From positions 434,001-498,000 of the forward strand of contig JVKJ01000005.1 in the NCBI GenBank assembly GCA_001054945.1: a stretch of 64,000 nt of DNA. Direction: 5' to 3'. The position numbers and the translations under genes are program-made. The notes beneath the pieces were generated by a model, which saw nothing but the letters and a program-made list of their open reading frames with translations, had not been told where the DNA came from and did not search any database. The DNA is from Corynebacterium falsenii (lineage in GTDB: Bacteria > Actinomycetota > Actinomycetes > Mycobacteriales > Mycobacteriaceae). Shown here piece after piece: positions 33,886 to 45,085 of the stretch (within the stretch, counting starts at the first letter, position 1; each line of letters begins with the position of its first letter).

Positions 33886-35523
33886 CTACTTGGTCTTGCG
33901 GGTAACGGTGATCTGGGACTTTTCTACTTCGTCCTGCTCCATGGTGCGGGCCTCGGGCTCGTTCACAACGCGAGAACCGTCGGAGGTCTGGAAACCGCGC
34001 TTGAACTCGTCCACGGAACGGGCCAGCGCGGACTTGGAATCGTCACTGAATGGCACGCCGCCGTTGATCTGCTCGTACACGCCCGAAGCGTTGGCATGCA
34101 GGTACTCGGTCAGTTCGGATTCGAAGCGACGAACGTCCTCAACAGGTACGTTATCGAACTCACCCTCGCCGGCCAGGTAGATGGATACCATCTGATCTTC
34201 AACGGACTGTGGCTTGGTCTCGGTCTGCTTCAGCAGCTCAACCAGGCGCTTGCCGCGCTCCAGCTGAGCCTTGGAAGCCGGATCCAGGTCAGAGGCAAAT
34301 GCTGCGAAAGCCTCGAGGTCGCGGTAAGCGGCGAGGTCCAGACGCAGGTTACCGGAGACCTTCTTCATGCCCTTGGTCTGAGCGGCACCACCGACACGAG
34401 AGACGGAAACACCGACGTTAATAGCCGGTCGAACGCCCTGGTTGAACAGGTCGGACTCAAGGAAGACCTGTCCGTCGGTAATGGAAATGACGTTCGTCGG
34501 GATGAAGGCGGACACATCGTTAGCCTTCGTCTCGATGATCGGAAGTGCCGTCAGGGAGCCGCCACCCAGATCGTCGGAGAGCTTTGCAGCACGCTCCAAC
34601 AGGCGGGAGTGCAGGTAGAAGACGTCGCCTGGGTAAGCTTCGCGGCCCGGTGGGCGGCGCAGCAGCAGCGAGATCGCACGGTAGGCCTCAGCCTGCTTGG
34701 TCAAGTCATCGTAGATAACCAGGACGTGCTTGCCCTGGTACATCCAGTGCTGGCCCAAAGCGGCACCGGCAAAGGGCGCCAGCCACTTGAAGCCTGCGGA
34801 GTCGGATGCGGGTGCGGCCACGATGGTGGTGTAATCCAGCGCACCGTTTTCTTCCAGCGTCTTACGGATGGAAGCGATGGTCGAGCCCTTCTGACCAATC
34901 GCGACGTAGATGCAGCGCACCTGCTTCTTGGGGTCGCCAGACTCCCAGTTGGCGCGCTGGTTCAGGATGGTGTCAATGCAGACCGAGGTCTTACCGGTCT
35001 TACGGTCACCAATGATCAGCTGACGCTGACCACGACCGATGGGGGTCATTGCGTCGATAGCCTTGATGCCGGTCTGCATCGGCTCCTCGACGGGCTGGCG
35101 CATCAGGACGGATGGCGCCTGGAGCTCGAGGACACGGTCCTCGTCGCCCTTGATGTCGCCCAGGCCGTCGATAGCCTGACCCAGTGGGTTGATAACACGG
35201 CCGAGGAAGTCCTCCCCAACCGGAATGGAAAGGACCTCACCGGTCCGCTTGACCTCGTCGCCCTCCTTGAGGGACTCGTAGTTACCCAGGACCACGACAC
35301 CGACCTTGTCGGTCTCGAGGTTCTGTGCGACGCCGATAACGCCGCCGGGGAACTCGAGCAGCTCGTTGGCCATAACAGATGGCATACCGCTTACCTGGGC
35401 AATGCCATCGGCTGCCGTCGTGACCACGCCGACCTCCTCACGGGAGGCCTCCGGGGAGTAGCTCGAGGTGTAGTTCGCAATCGCGCTACGGATCTCATCG
35501 GAGGAGATCGTCAGCTCCGCCAT
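33886..35523 (-). CDS. atpA: ATP synthase alpha subunit
   Basis: Non-catalytic nucleotide-binding subunit of F1. 545 residues: [20 protein letters not shown] start, P-loop GDRKTGKTS, and the family signature [17 protein letters not shown]. The ATG at 35523 was chosen because AGGAAG lies just before it and it matches the family N-terminus; an in-frame extension upstream is not needed. A C-terminal tail of about 35 residues extends past the usual end, a known actinobacterial trait that limits reverse ATPase activity in mycobacteria (family knowledge). Confidence 0.98.
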   Translation of the reverse strand: MAELTISSDEIRSAIANYTSSYSPEASREEVGVVTTAADGIAQVSGMPSVMANELLEFPGGVIGVAQNLETDKVGVVVLGNYESLKEGDEVKRTGEVLSIPVGEDFLGRVINPLGQAIDGLGDIKGDEDRVLELQAPSVLMRQPVEEPMQTGIKAIDAMTPIGRGQRQLIIGDRKTGKTSVCIDTILNQRANWESGDPKKQVRCIYVAIGQKGSTIASIRKTLEENGALDYTTIVAAPASDSAGFKWLAPFAGAALGQHWMYQGKHVLVIYDDLTKQAEAYRAISLLLRRPPGREAYPGDVFYLHSRLLERAAKLSDDLGGGSLTALPIIETKANDVSAFIPTNVISITDGQVFLESDLFNQGVRPAINVGVSVSRVGGAAQTKGMKKVSGNLRLDLAAYRDLEAFAAFASDLDPASKAQLERGKRLVELLKQTETKPQSVEDQMVSIYLAGEGEFDNVPVEDVRRFESELTEYLHANASGVYEQINGGVPFSDDSKSALARSVDEFKRGFQTSDGSRVVNEPEARTMEQDEVEKSQITVTRKTK

Positions 35524-35577
35524 GTTCTTCCTGCTCTCGGTTTCGTCTTCCAGCAATGTTTTCTGCTTCGGTTCGTC

Positions 35578-36396
35578 TTAGACGAGGGAGCGACGCAGCC
35601 GTTCCAGCTTTCCAGCTGTGCTGCCGTCGATTACCTCGTCACCGACTCGGACCACGGCACCACCGAGGAGGCTGGTGTCAACCTCGGAGTGAACCGCAAT
35701 CTTGCGACCGTAAATCTTCTCCAGCTTGTCAGCCAGTGCACGCTCCTGGGAGTCGTCCATCTCAGCTGCGCTGCGGACCCGAGCAACCTCGCGTCCGTTG
35801 AGTGCTGCTACGTCGTCACACAGGGCGTCCAGCGCTTCCACTGGTCGTTCCTGTCCGCGACCAACCGCCTGCAATGCCAGTGCCTCGGTAGTGGCAGTCA
35901 CCTTTCCGTACAGCACCTTTGCCAGCAGATCCCGACGCTGGTCGGAGGACACAGCGCGATCAGCCGGCAGCATTTCTAACTGGGGCTCACGTTCCATGAT
36001 GCGAGCCAGGCGGAATAGTTCATCCTCAACGCGGTCAAGTTGACCCTGGGCTTCTGCAGAACGCAGGAGGGCCACCCGCCCCAGCTGTTCCAGGCCGGAA
36101 CGCAGGTCACGGGAGCTGGACCACGTCTGGGACACAGCAGCGGACACGATCTCCTCAGTGGAGGCCGATACCTTGCCGGACAGCAGGGCCTTCACAATGT
36201 CGGTACGCTGCTGGGGGCTCGAAGCTGCATCGACCAATGCGACGCGCAGGCTTCGCTCCCCATCGAGCACATCGACGACATCGAAAAGCTCGGTGCCGGT
36301 GGTGGCGCCGGTGCCCACCGTGTCAGCAGACTCACGCAACCCCTGTTCCAGGGTCTCGTTCAGTCGTGCATATGCCTCTCGGCTCGCTGCGTGCAT
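35578..36396 (-). CDS. atpH: ATP synthase delta subunit
   Basis: Peripheral stalk subunit joining F1 to subunit b. 272 residues, about 90 longer than the E. coli delta, as in C. glutamicum. It starts MHAASREAYARL, the N-terminus I recall for C. glutamicum AtpH, with AGGAAG 8 nt before. A GTG three codons earlier overlaps the atpF stop (GTGA) and is an alternative. The C-terminal domain carries HSEVDTSLLGGAVVRVGDEV. Confidence 0.96.
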   Translation of the reverse strand: MHAASREAYARLNETLEQGLRESADTVGTGATTGTELFDVVDVLDGERSLRVALVDAASSPQQRTDIVKALLSGKVSASTEEIVSAAVSQTWSSSRDLRSGLEQLGRVALLRSAEAQGQLDRVEDELFRLARIMEREPQLEMLPADRAVSSDQRRDLLAKVLYGKVTATTEALALQAVGRGQERPVEALDALCDDVAALNGREVARVRSAAEMDDSQERALADKLEKIYGRKIAVHSEVDTSLLGGAVVRVGDEVIDGSTAGKLERLRRSLV

Positions 36397-36401
36397 ACCA
36401 A

Positions 36402-36962
36402 TCACTTCCTCGCCGTGCCAACGCCGTCGAGATCGGCGAGGAAGTTATCGATAGTGCCCGAACGCTTCACGTTGTCGCTCAGCTGCTCACCGAGCAGGCG
36501 TTCCGCGAGGTTGATGGAGTTCTCCCCCATCTCCTTACGGAGATCGCTCACGACAGAAGCGCGCTGAGCCTCCAGCTGCTTGTTGCCGGACTCGACAATG
36601 CGGTTGGATTCCTCAGTCGCCTGGGCCTTCATGTCAGCGATGATCTTGGAGCCCTGGGTGCGGGCATCATCGCGGATCTGTGCAGCCTCGGTACGTGCTT
36701 CAGCAAGCTGAGCGTTGTACTTCTCGAGGGCAGCCTTAGCTTCAGCCTGAGCTGCTTCCGCACGCTGGATGCCGCCTTCGATCTGGTCCTCGCGCTGATT
36801 CAGGACCTCCTGGAACTTCGGAAGCACGAACTTCCAGAAGACGAAGAGGATCACTGCAAAAACAATGAGGGACCAGACGATGTCGTACACCGGTGGCAGA
36901 AGAGGGTTAACCTTCTGCTCCATTGGCAGCTCTTCGGCCGCCAGTAAAGACATATTCGTCAT
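36402..36962 (-). CDS. atpF: ATP synthase subunit b
   Basis: Membrane part of the stator. 186 residues: one transmembrane helix ([19 protein letters not shown], about residues 29-47), then a long charged coiled coil ([20 protein letters not shown] ...). GGAG lies 4 nt before the ATG. Confidence 0.97.
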   Translation of the reverse strand: MTNMSLLAAEELPMEQKVNPLLPPVYDIVWSLIVFAVILFVFWKFVLPKFQEVLNQREDQIEGGIQRAEAAQAEAKAALEKYNAQLAEARTEAAQIRDDARTQGSKIIADMKAQATEESNRIVESGNKQLEAQRASVVSDLRKEMGENSINLAERLLGEQLSDNVKRSGTIDNFLADLDGVGTARK

Positions 36963-37035
36963 AGTCTCCAGCTTTCGCTCTTAAACGGTTTCATTCGTTA
37001 CGGGATCAAACTGACCGAAATCAGTTTTCCCAGAA

Positions 37036-38177
<1,142 letters not shown>

Positions 38178-38664
38178 GGCCAAGGTTGTTACGCTCAGCG
38201 TTCTCTCCCGTGATTGGGCCGCTTGAAACAAAATCAGGCGGTGCGATGGAGGTCTTGGTTTTGCTGTACCGACCAGCCGTGGACTCCGTCGCACGTCCGC
38301 TCGGGGTCGGTAGGTGCCGTATCGTGCTGGTGGCGCTCATGCACCCACAGCCTAGACAGCCCGAATAGACAATATCAGGTCACTTGCCCTGGCTGCTAAG
38401 TGGCACACCACTGACTTCACACGCTCTCGGGGCATTTTCTTCGTGTCGACCACAGCAAACACACGGCCAATTCCAAGCACTTTTGGGCGCCCGATGTTTT
38501 CCCGTCATTACCAGCAATTCCCCACCTCACAGCCGAGATAGCTGGCGTCCCCTCCCCTGAGCGTGAGCACCCAAGCGCCGCAAGAGGCCCTGAAACCCCC
38601 TCCCCGGGCGTTACCCCCACACCTACCCCCGATTCCCACGTCAGGGCAACACCAAGCCCGCGAC
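38178..38664 (-). promoter_or_regulatory. 487-bp atpB upstream region
   Basis: No gene with credible codon use. It separates the atpI-like gene from atpB and should hold the main promoter of the atp operon. A C-rich run on the plus strand (38588-38637) makes the minus strand G-rich in a quadruplex-like pattern. No clear -35/-10 pair could be chosen by eye. Confidence 0.5.
38596..38630 (-). other. Potential G-quadruplex in the atp leader region
   Basis: On the minus strand four G runs of 5, 5, 4 and 5 are separated by loops of 7, 8 and 1 nt, with further GGG runs on each side. If the atp transcript starts upstream, this would be in its 5' leader. Confidence 0.45.
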
Positions 38665-39183
38665 TTACCCCGCGGGGTGCACGTAGAGCTGATTGGTCCT
38701 CAGGATGGCGATGGTTTCGGTCGCCAGGACGACCACCAACACCAGAATCACTGTGACCGCGAGCGCTGTCGCGTCGTAAAAGTCCATGGACTTCAGCCAG
38801 AACATCACTCCCAGCAACACAGCCGCCTTTAGGATCCACGAACCGAGTACCACACCCAGCGTCGTGGCCGGGGACGTATTCGAGGTACCAAGTGCGGAAA
38901 TCACCGTGAGCAGCAGGAACCCGCCTCCGATGGCTGCACCAATCAGGGCGCCCCAGATTCCGGGGAGGTCACGCACGCCACCCCACAGCGCAAGGGAGAA
39001 CACGGTCACCGCTACAAGGGCGATCACTCCGCCGCGCAGGGCTCGCTGGAGGGGACGCCGCGGATCCTCCAGATCCTGCGACTCGTTCAGCTCGGGAAGT
39101 TCTGCGTGGTGCTCCGCAGCATCAGCCGGGCCGGAATCGGACGAGGAATGTGCTTCTGGATTGAGATTTTCCGAATTCTTCAC
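38665..39183 (-). CDS. atpI: AtpI-like small membrane protein
   Basis: 172 residues with four transmembrane segments (starting at VIALVAVTVFSLALWGGV) after a charged N-terminus of about 50. Its place between wecA and atpB is that of Rv1303 in M. tuberculosis and of atpI in C. glutamicum. AtpI helps c-ring assembly in some bacteria; that role is inferred here. GTG start right after the wecA stop (6 bp). Confidence 0.75.
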   Translation of the reverse strand: MKNSENLNPEAHSSSDSGPADAAEHHAELPELNESQDLEDPRRPLQRALRGGVIALVAVTVFSLALWGGVRDLPGIWGALIGAAIGGGFLLLTVISALGTSNTSPATTLGVVLGSWILKAAVLLGVMFWLKSMDFYDATALAVTVILVLVVVLATETIAILRTNQLYVHPAG

Positions 39184-39189
39184 GGCTCA

Positions 39190-40356
39190 TCACTGTACTG
39201 GTTCATCTTGGCTCTTCCACAATGGAACGATCGTCATCACGGTGCCGCAGGCAAGTAGAACGGCGAAGACCACTGCCGTGAATGTGAGGGGGAAAATGGC
39301 AGCCCCGACCGCACCAAAGGCGGCGATGGCCACCCAGGTGTACAGCACCAGCACCACCCGCTTCTGGGAATGCCCTAGTCGGAGCAAGCGATGGTGAAGG
39401 TGCTCCTTATCCGGAGCGAATGGGCTCTTGCCTGCCCGGACTCGCCGAAAGACAGCCAGCAGCAGGTCCAACAGTGGGATGAATAGCGCGGCCAGCACCA
39501 CAATTACCGGCGAGAGCAAGGCCAGGAGGTCTGCGGCACCGTACAGGGACATGTTGATGCGGCCCGAGGCGGACACGCAGGCGGCGGAAATCATGAGGCC
39601 GATCAGCATGGAGCCGGAATCGCCCATAAAAATCCTGGCTGGTGAAAAGTTGTGCGGCAGGAATCCCAGGCACACCCCCGCAAGGGCAGCTGAGATGATG
39701 GCCGGTGGATACGCCGACACCGTTCCAGCTTGGTCGTGCAGGATAGACAACGAGTAAATAAGGATGGTCCCGGCGGCGATGAGACCCAACCCAGCGGCCA
39801 GCCCATCCAGCCCGTCGACGAAATTCATCGCGTTGATAATGGTTACCGTCAGGATCACCGTCAAGACCGTGGACTGGACTTGATCCAGAACGAGCGTGGT
39901 GCCATCCCCCACTGGCCAATAAAAGAGGTACCAGGATAGGCCCATCAGCGACATGATAATTGCTCCACCGACCTGCCCGGCCAGCTTCAGCATCCACGAA
40001 ATGTCATAGAGATCATCGATGATTCCCACCACGACGATCACGAAGGCCGCGACTAAGACCCCAGCCATGTCCGGGGTGATCGGGGGAAATCCTCGGGTCA
40101 GAGCTGGCAATTGGCTGGCCATGACAACCGCCACGACGACCCCGGTGAACATTGCCACTCCCCCGAGGCGAGGGGTGGGCACCGTGTGCACATCGCGGTC
40201 ACGGGGTGCCTCCACCCGACCGAAGCGCAGCATCAAACTCCGAACGATGCCCGTCACCATGAAAGTGACGGCACTTCCGATCAGCAGGACGAGCCCGAGT
40301 TCGCGTAAGGGGACACCGGCACCGGCGCTGCCGGTCTGAGCCCACACGTACGACAC
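39190..40356 (-). CDS. wecA: Undecaprenyl-phosphate GlcNAc-1-phosphate transferase (WecA/TagO family)
   Basis: Starts cell wall arabinogalactan linker synthesis by placing GlcNAc-1-phosphate on a lipid carrier (decaprenyl phosphate in this order). 388 residues, about eleven transmembrane helices. Motifs: TPRLGGVAMFTG, the Mg-binding GIIDDLYDIS, NFVDGLDGLAAGLG, and FMGDSGSMLIG. GTG start at 40356. Follows tsaC by 12 bp. Confidence 0.93.
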   Translation of the reverse strand: MSYVWAQTGSAGAGVPLRELGLVLLIGSAVTFMVTGIVRSLMLRFGRVEAPRDRDVHTVPTPRLGGVAMFTGVVVAVVMASQLPALTRGFPPITPDMAGVLVAAFVIVVVGIIDDLYDISWMLKLAGQVGGAIIMSLMGLSWYLFYWPVGDGTTLVLDQVQSTVLTVILTVTIINAMNFVDGLDGLAAGLGLIAAGTILIYSLSILHDQAGTVSAYPPAIISAALAGVCLGFLPHNFSPARIFMGDSGSMLIGLMISAACVSASGRINMSLYGAADLLALLSPVIVVLAALFIPLLDLLLAVFRRVRAGKSPFAPDKEHLHHRLLRLGHSQKRVVLVLYTWVAIAAFGAVGAAIFPLTFTAVVFAVLLACGTVMTIVPLWKSQDEPVQ

Positions 40357-40368
40357 GACGACGCAGCC

Positions 40369-41028
40369 TTAGATCTCGCCCCGTAGTTGCGCCGCACTCA
40401 TGCCAAGGACCTCGCCCACCCGCTCAGCGGTGATCGCGCCCTCACGCAAAATGCGAGCTTTTCCGGAGCTAAGGTCCACGATGGTGGACGCCGTCCCGAT
40501 CGTCGCCGGGCCGCCGTCCACGTACATGGCGACGTCGGCACCGAGTTGGTTTTCCGCCTGATCGACCGACGTTGCGGGGGGCTGGCCGGAGATATTGGCG
40601 GAGGAGACCGCCATGGGACCAGTCTTTTGCAGGATTTCGATGGCCACCGGATGCAGCGGCATCCGCAGCATCACGGTGCCGCGGGCGTCTCCCAGATTCC
40701 AGGGAAGGCTCGGGGCTTGATGAACAATCACAGACAGTCCCCCGGGCCAAAACGCCTCGACAAGCCTGCGCATATCGAAGGAATACTCGCGAACCAGCCC
40801 CTCTACGGTCTGCCAGGAGCCCACCAGGACAGGCACCGGCATGTCCGGCCCGCGGTGCTTCGCGCGTAGCAGGGACTCCACGGCCTGATTATCAAAGGCA
40901 TCGCAACCAATCCCGTACAGGGTATCGGTCGGCATCACGATCAGCCGGCCTGCTTTCACTGCGTTGGTCGCCAGGTCAATGACATGGCCGCGGTTGTTCG
41001 GGTCCGTCGCATCTACCTTCTGTGGCAT
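40369..41028 (-). CDS. tsaC: L-threonylcarbamoyladenylate synthase (Sua5/YwlC/TsaC)
   Basis: First step of t6A tRNA modification, using threonine, bicarbonate and ATP. 219 residues with the YrdC fold: IVMPTDTLYGIGCDAF, SVIVHQAPSLPW, GTVMLRMPLHPVA, and the SSANISGQPPATS motif. It is the short form without the Sua5 C-terminal domain. Follows prmC in the order seen in M. tuberculosis and C. glutamicum. Confidence 0.93.
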   Translation of the reverse strand: MPQKVDATDPNNRGHVIDLATNAVKAGRLIVMPTDTLYGIGCDAFDNQAVESLLRAKHRGPDMPVPVLVGSWQTVEGLVREYSFDMRRLVEAFWPGGLSVIVHQAPSLPWNLGDARGTVMLRMPLHPVAIEILQKTGPMAVSSANISGQPPATSVDQAENQLGADVAMYVDGGPATIGTASTIVDLSSGKARILREGAITAERVGEVLGMSAAQLRGEI

Positions 41029-41072
41029 TGTTCAATCGCTTCTTTCCCTCAAAGTCGTGAAGTGGTTAAAGA

Positions 41073-41078
41073 ATTGTA
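41073..41078 (-). promoter_or_regulatory. -10 box upstream of tsaC
   Basis: TACAAT on the minus strand, 44 nt before the tsaC ATG in the 111-bp gap. No clear -35. It could drive tsaC-wecA-atpI. Confidence 0.4.
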
Positions 41079-41139
41079 GGGGCATTCGCCCAAAAGATAC
41101 CGCCCACGACAGCCAGCGTGTTTGTGACAGAATAGCCGA

Positions 41140-42096
41140 TCACTGCGGACTCTTCGCCGCGCTCCCCGCCCGCGCCGTGACAAACCGGTCCCGCCCAGCC
41201 ATGTCATGGTGCTGTATCACATTGGCGAATCCATGCTGTTCCAGCACCTCGGTCACCTGAGCTCCCGTCGCATCATCGTGCTCAATCGCCACGGAAACTC
41301 CTGGGCGTATCATCGCCGCGAGCTGCGGCACCCACGCCTGAATAAAGTCCATGCCGTCGCCGCCGGAAAACACTGCCTCCGGAGGGTCAGCCCGGACCTC
41401 GGTACTCACCTCCGCATTCACCGGCACATAGGGCGGATTACACAGCACTAGGTCCGCTCCCCCGATCGCCACCAGCCCATCAGGGGTCAGCGCATCTGCG
41501 CGCTGAAAGGCTACCGTCACGTGAGAAGCCAGGAGTTCCCGCCGGCGCAATTGCTCCTCGTTCCTCCGTGCGACAGAAACCGCTGCTTCCGACAGTTCGA
41601 TTCCGTCAATGCGAATGGGGGTTTCCGCAGTGGCGTCCGACCCCCCGAGCGCGCACCCCACGGCGAGTGCGAGTGTTCCGGGCCCGGTGCACACATCCAC
41701 AACGCGCACCTCTCCCCGGCGCGATAGGAGCGGGCGACTTTCCCCAAGAGCCCAATCCAACAGCAATTCCGTTTCTGGGCGTGGGATGAATCCCCCGGGT
41801 TCACAGATCAAGTCGATGCCCGCGAAGTGCGCCGATCCCGTGATGTGCTGCAGGGGTTCGCGTTTGCTACGTCGCCGCACCCAGCCCTCGAAGCACGCAG
41901 GAGCGGGCTCGGGCCCCGCCATGAACAGGTCCATCGTGCTTGCGGCCACCCGTGGGAGGGAGGGCGTGGGTTCCGGAGCCAGGGCGTAGGCCATGAGCAG
42001 CCGCGCATCCGCCTCAGGGGTGGGGACGCCAGCCTCACCGAGTTCCCACACGGCACTGCGTATGGCCTGGGAAACGGTCTGCGATTCGGTCGACAA
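41140..42096 (-). CDS. prmC: Release factor glutamine methyltransferase PrmC (HemK)
   Basis: Methylates the GGQ glutamine of release factors. 318 residues: an N-terminal helical domain, the PrmC signature (EPLQHITGSAHFAG), SAM motif I (VRVVDVCTGPGTLALAVG) and the catalytic LVLCNPPYVP. The start is a TTG at 42096, just after the prfA stop, with GCGGAGGGG upstream; a TTG nine codons earlier would overlap prfA. Directly follows its substrate gene prfA. Confidence 0.93.
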   Translation of the reverse strand: MSTESQTVSQAIRSAVWELGEAGVPTPEADARLLMAYALAPEPTPSLPRVAASTMDLFMAGPEPAPACFEGWVRRRSKREPLQHITGSAHFAGIDLICEPGGFIPRPETELLLDWALGESRPLLSRRGEVRVVDVCTGPGTLALAVGCALGGSDATAETPIRIDGIELSEAAVSVARRNEEQLRRRELLASHVTVAFQRADALTPDGLVAIGGADLVLCNPPYVPVNAEVSTEVRADPPEAVFSGGDGMDFIQAWVPQLAAMIRPGVSVAIEHDDATGAQVTEVLEQHGFANVIQHHDMAGRDRFVTARAGSAAKSPQ

Positions 42097-42106
42097 GCTC
42101 AGGGTA

Positions 42107-43183
42107 TTACCCCTCCGCTTCAAGGCGCTTGGCGCGTTCAGCTTCCTTCAATGCCCCGAAGAGGGCTTCGAGATCGCCGCCGAGGACGGCGTCCAGATTG
42201 TTGGCCTTGTAGCCGATGCGGTGGTCAGAGACTCGAGATTCCGGGAAGTTGTACGTACGGATGCGCTCCGAGCGGTCCATCGTGCGGATCTGGGCAGCGC
42301 GCCCTTCGGCTTGCTCGGCTTCGATCTGTTCTTCCTTCATCTGCTGCAGCCTTGCAGCTAGCACCTGCATGGCGCGGGCGCGGTTCTGAATCTGCGAACG
42401 CTCCTTCTGGCAGGTCACCACCACGCCGGTAGGAAGGTGTGTAATACGGACGGCAGAGTCCGTGGTGTTCACGCCCTGGCCGCCCTTACCGGAGGAGCGG
42501 TAGACGTCCACGCGGAGGTCCTTTTCGTCGATCTCCACGTCCTCGACTTCGTCTGGCTCTGGGTAGACCAGCACGCCGGCGGCGGAGGTTTGAATGCGCC
42601 CTTGGGACTCGGTGACGGGGACACGCTGCACACGATGAACGCCGCCTTCAAATTTGAAATCCGCCCAGGCGCCGTCCCGTCCGGGATTCTTGGCGCGAAT
42701 GGACAGCGTCATGTCCTTGACGCCTCCCAAGTCCGTCTCATTGAGACCCAAGATTTCCGTAGTGAAACCGTGGCGCTCTGCATAACGCTGGTACATGCGA
42801 GCCAGCTCGCCAGCGAACAAAGCAGCCTCTTCGCCGCCGGCGCCGGACTTGATTTCCATGACGATATCGTCCGCATCGTGAGGATCACGCGGAGCGAGCA
42901 GGTCAGTGAGCTGCTCTTCCAGCGTCTCGATCTCGCCCTCGAGGCGCGTGGCCTCCGCGGCGAATTCGCTATCCTCCTGTGCCATCTCCTGAGCGGCCTC
43001 GTGATCTTCGCGGGCGCTCTGAAGCTTGTTGTATGTCTGGATGATCGGCTGCAGCTGGGTAAACCGCTTACCTACCTTGCGGGCGGCGGCTGGATCGTTG
43101 TGGAGTTCCGGGTCGCTGAGCTGAGCTTCCAGCCCCTGGTACTCGGAGAGGATGTCATCGACCATCGATGGTGAATTACTCAT
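42107..43183 (-). CDS. prfA: Peptide chain release factor 1
   Basis: Reads UAA and UAG stop codons. 358 residues, with the codon-reading PVT tripeptide ([11 protein letters not shown]) and the catalytic GGQ in [23 protein letters not shown] precedes the ATG. 48 bp separate it from rho, so rpmE, which lies between rho and prfA in M. tuberculosis, is absent here. Confidence 0.98.
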   Translation of the reverse strand: MSNSPSMVDDILSEYQGLEAQLSDPELHNDPAAARKVGKRFTQLQPIIQTYNKLQSAREDHEAAQEMAQEDSEFAAEATRLEGEIETLEEQLTDLLAPRDPHDADDIVMEIKSGAGGEEAALFAGELARMYQRYAERHGFTTEILGLNETDLGGVKDMTLSIRAKNPGRDGAWADFKFEGGVHRVQRVPVTESQGRIQTSAAGVLVYPEPDEVEDVEIDEKDLRVDVYRSSGKGGQGVNTTDSAVRITHLPTGVVVTCQKERSQIQNRARAMQVLAARLQQMKEEQIEAEQAEGRAAQIRTMDRSERIRTYNFPESRVSDHRIGYKANNLDAVLGGDLEALFGALKEAERAKRLEAEG

Positions 43184-43231
43184 GGCTTTCCTTTAAGTCC
43201 TCGTCAATAAGAGTTCCGGTGCTCTTCGTTT

Positions 43232-45085
43232 CTAATCCTCATCCTCGTCGCCGGCCAAGGGTGCGGAACTGGCGATTTGCATCATGAATTCCCGATTAGT
43301 CTTGCTCTTCTTGAGCTGCTTGATCAACAGGTCAATGGCCGCCTGGGGTTCCAGCGCCGCCAAGATGCGGCGCAGCTTCAGCATCAGCCGAGCCTCCTCC
43401 GGCGCCAGGAGGAGTTCATCCTTGCGCGTGCCTGAGGGGTTGACGTCCACAGCGGGGAACACACGGCGCTCCGCAATGCGACGATCCAGCTTCAGCTCGG
43501 CATTGCCCGTGCCCTTGAATTCCTCAAAGATCACGGTATCGCCAGCGGAGCCTGTTTCCACCATGGCCGTTGCGATGATCGTCAGCGACCCGCCATTTTC
43601 GATGTTCCGGGCAGCACCGAGGAATCGCTTCGGTGGGTACAGGGCATTGGAGTCCACACCGCCGGAGAGGATTCGTCCGGATGCTGGGGAGGAATTGTTG
43701 TACGCACGGCCCAGGCGGGTGATCGAGTCGAGCAGGAGGACGACATCCTTCCCCTGCTCCACCAAACGCTTGGCGCGCTCGACCGCCAGCTCTGCGACCG
43801 CGGTGTGCTCTCCCGGTGGTCGATCAAAAGTGGACGCGATGACTTCACCGTTAACGCTGCGCTGCATGTCCGTGACCTCTTCAGGACGCTCATCAACCAG
43901 CACCACCATCAAGTAGCATTCCGGGTTGTTCGCGGAGATCGCGTTGGCGATGTCCTGCAGAATTGTGGTTTTGCCGGCCTTCGGAGGGGACACGATGAGG
44001 GCACGCTGACCCTTACCAATTGGCATGATCAGGTCGATCACACGAGTTGTCAGGACCTTTGGTTCTGTCTCCAGGCGCAGGCGCTGATTGGGGTACAGCG
44101 GGGTTAGCTTGGAAAAGTGCGGACGTTGGGCCGCCTGATCCGGGGTGAGCCCGTTGACCGTCTCCACAGAGTGAATCGGCGTGTACTTCTGGCGATTACG
44201 GCCGCGGCCGCCGCCGTGATTGTTGCCGTTGTTGTTTCGCGGGCGGATGAAACCGGTAATGGCATCACCGTGGCGCATTCCGTGCTTCCGGGCCGTGTTG
44301 ACAGGGACATACACGTCGGTTGTCCCCGCGTGGTAACCAGTAGTGCGAATGAACGCCGTATTTGCGTCGGCAAAATCCAAGATGCCAGCCACTGGAACTA
44401 ACTGTTCTGGCTGATCATTTCCTTGGTTATTGTGGCCCTGGTTGTCGCCGCCCTGGTTGTTGTCATCCTGCGCGTTGTTGCGCCCGCGGCGGTGACCCCG
44501 GTCTCCTCTATCATTATTCCGAGGATTCCGATCGCCACGGTCGCCCCGGTTTCGGCGGTTGCGACGGTTGCGGCGCCCCCGGCGGCCCTCGCCGTGCCGT
44601 CCGTGGCCTCGATCGTGGTGGTCATCATGTTGATCGGAGTCCGCATCCCCGGAGCGATCCTTGTGATCGCCATCGCGGTCCCTACCCCGGTCGTTGGCAT
44701 TTTCTCGGCCCTGATCACCCTCGCCATTCCGGTCAGTTCGATCCCGGTCAGTTTTACTGTTGTCGTGATTTCGGTCGCCACGATTTTGGTCGTCGCGATT
44801 GCGGTGCTCGCGCTTTTGATCGCCACGATTTTGGTCGTCATGATCACCCCGCTGGCGTGGCCGCGTATCTTCATGGCCTCCACTGCGCTGGTCGTTCTCC
44901 CCCTGCTGCGCCCGCTGTGGGCGCTGATCCCGGCCGCCGGCCTCGATGGCAGCCACGAGGTCCCCCTTCCGCATCCCGGAGGTTCCCTTCATCCCCTGAG
45001 CAGTTGCGATCTGACGCAGCTCGACCATCTTCAGGGATGCCAGTCCATTGGCATTAGCCCGGGTCAGAATATCGGACAGGCTCAC
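43232..45085 (-). CDS. rho: Transcription termination factor Rho with long disordered insertion
   Basis: Hexameric RNA helicase that ends transcription. 617 residues from the GTG at 45085. That start was chosen because GAAAGGA lies 5 nt before it, while an in-frame extension of 23 residues has none. N-terminal Rho helix bundle (ELRQIATAQGMKGTSGMRKGD), then about 185 residues almost only of Arg, Asp, Asn, Gly, Gln and His (44400-44910), then the cold-shock RNA-binding domain with a second Asn/Gly insertion (RPRNNNGNNHGGG), and the ATPase with P-loop PPKAGKTT. Such insertions are known in actinobacterial Rho and add RNA binding. Confidence 0.97.
   Translation of the reverse strand: MSLSDILTRANANGLASLKMVELRQIATAQGMKGTSGMRKGDLVAAIEAGGRDQRPQRAQQGENDQRSGGHEDTRPRQRGDHDDQNRGDQKREHRNRDDQNRGDRNHDNSKTDRDRTDRNGEGDQGRENANDRGRDRDGDHKDRSGDADSDQHDDHHDRGHGRHGEGRRGRRNRRNRRNRGDRGDRNPRNNDRGDRGHRRGRNNAQDDNNQGGDNQGHNNQGNDQPEQLVPVAGILDFADANTAFIRTTGYHAGTTDVYVPVNTARKHGMRHGDAITGFIRPRNNNGNNHGGGRGRNRQKYTPIHSVETVNGLTPDQAAQRPHFSKLTPLYPNQRLRLETEPKVLTTRVIDLIMPIGKGQRALIVSPPKAGKTTILQDIANAISANNPECYLMVVLVDERPEEVTDMQRSVNGEVIASTFDRPPGEHTAVAELAVERAKRLVEQGKDVVLLLDSITRLGRAYNNSSPASGRILSGGVDSNALYPPKRFLGAARNIENGGSLTIIATAMVETGSAGDTVIFEEFKGTGNAELKLDRRIAERRVFPAVDVNPSGTRKDELLLAPEEARLMLKLRRILAALEPQAAIDLLIKQLKKSKTNREFMMQIASSAPLAGDEDED

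Noticed and set aside
34096-35979. 627-codon open frame on the plus strand
   Set aside because: Antisense to atpA and atpH; no recognisable domain.
43184-43231. rpmE between rho and prfA as in M. tuberculosis
   Set aside because: Only 48 bp of space; no coding sequence.
44400-44900. Short repeats in the rho gene as a CRISPR or tandem repeat array
   Set aside because: Repeats are irregular and keep reading frame; they encode the low-complexity Rho insertion.
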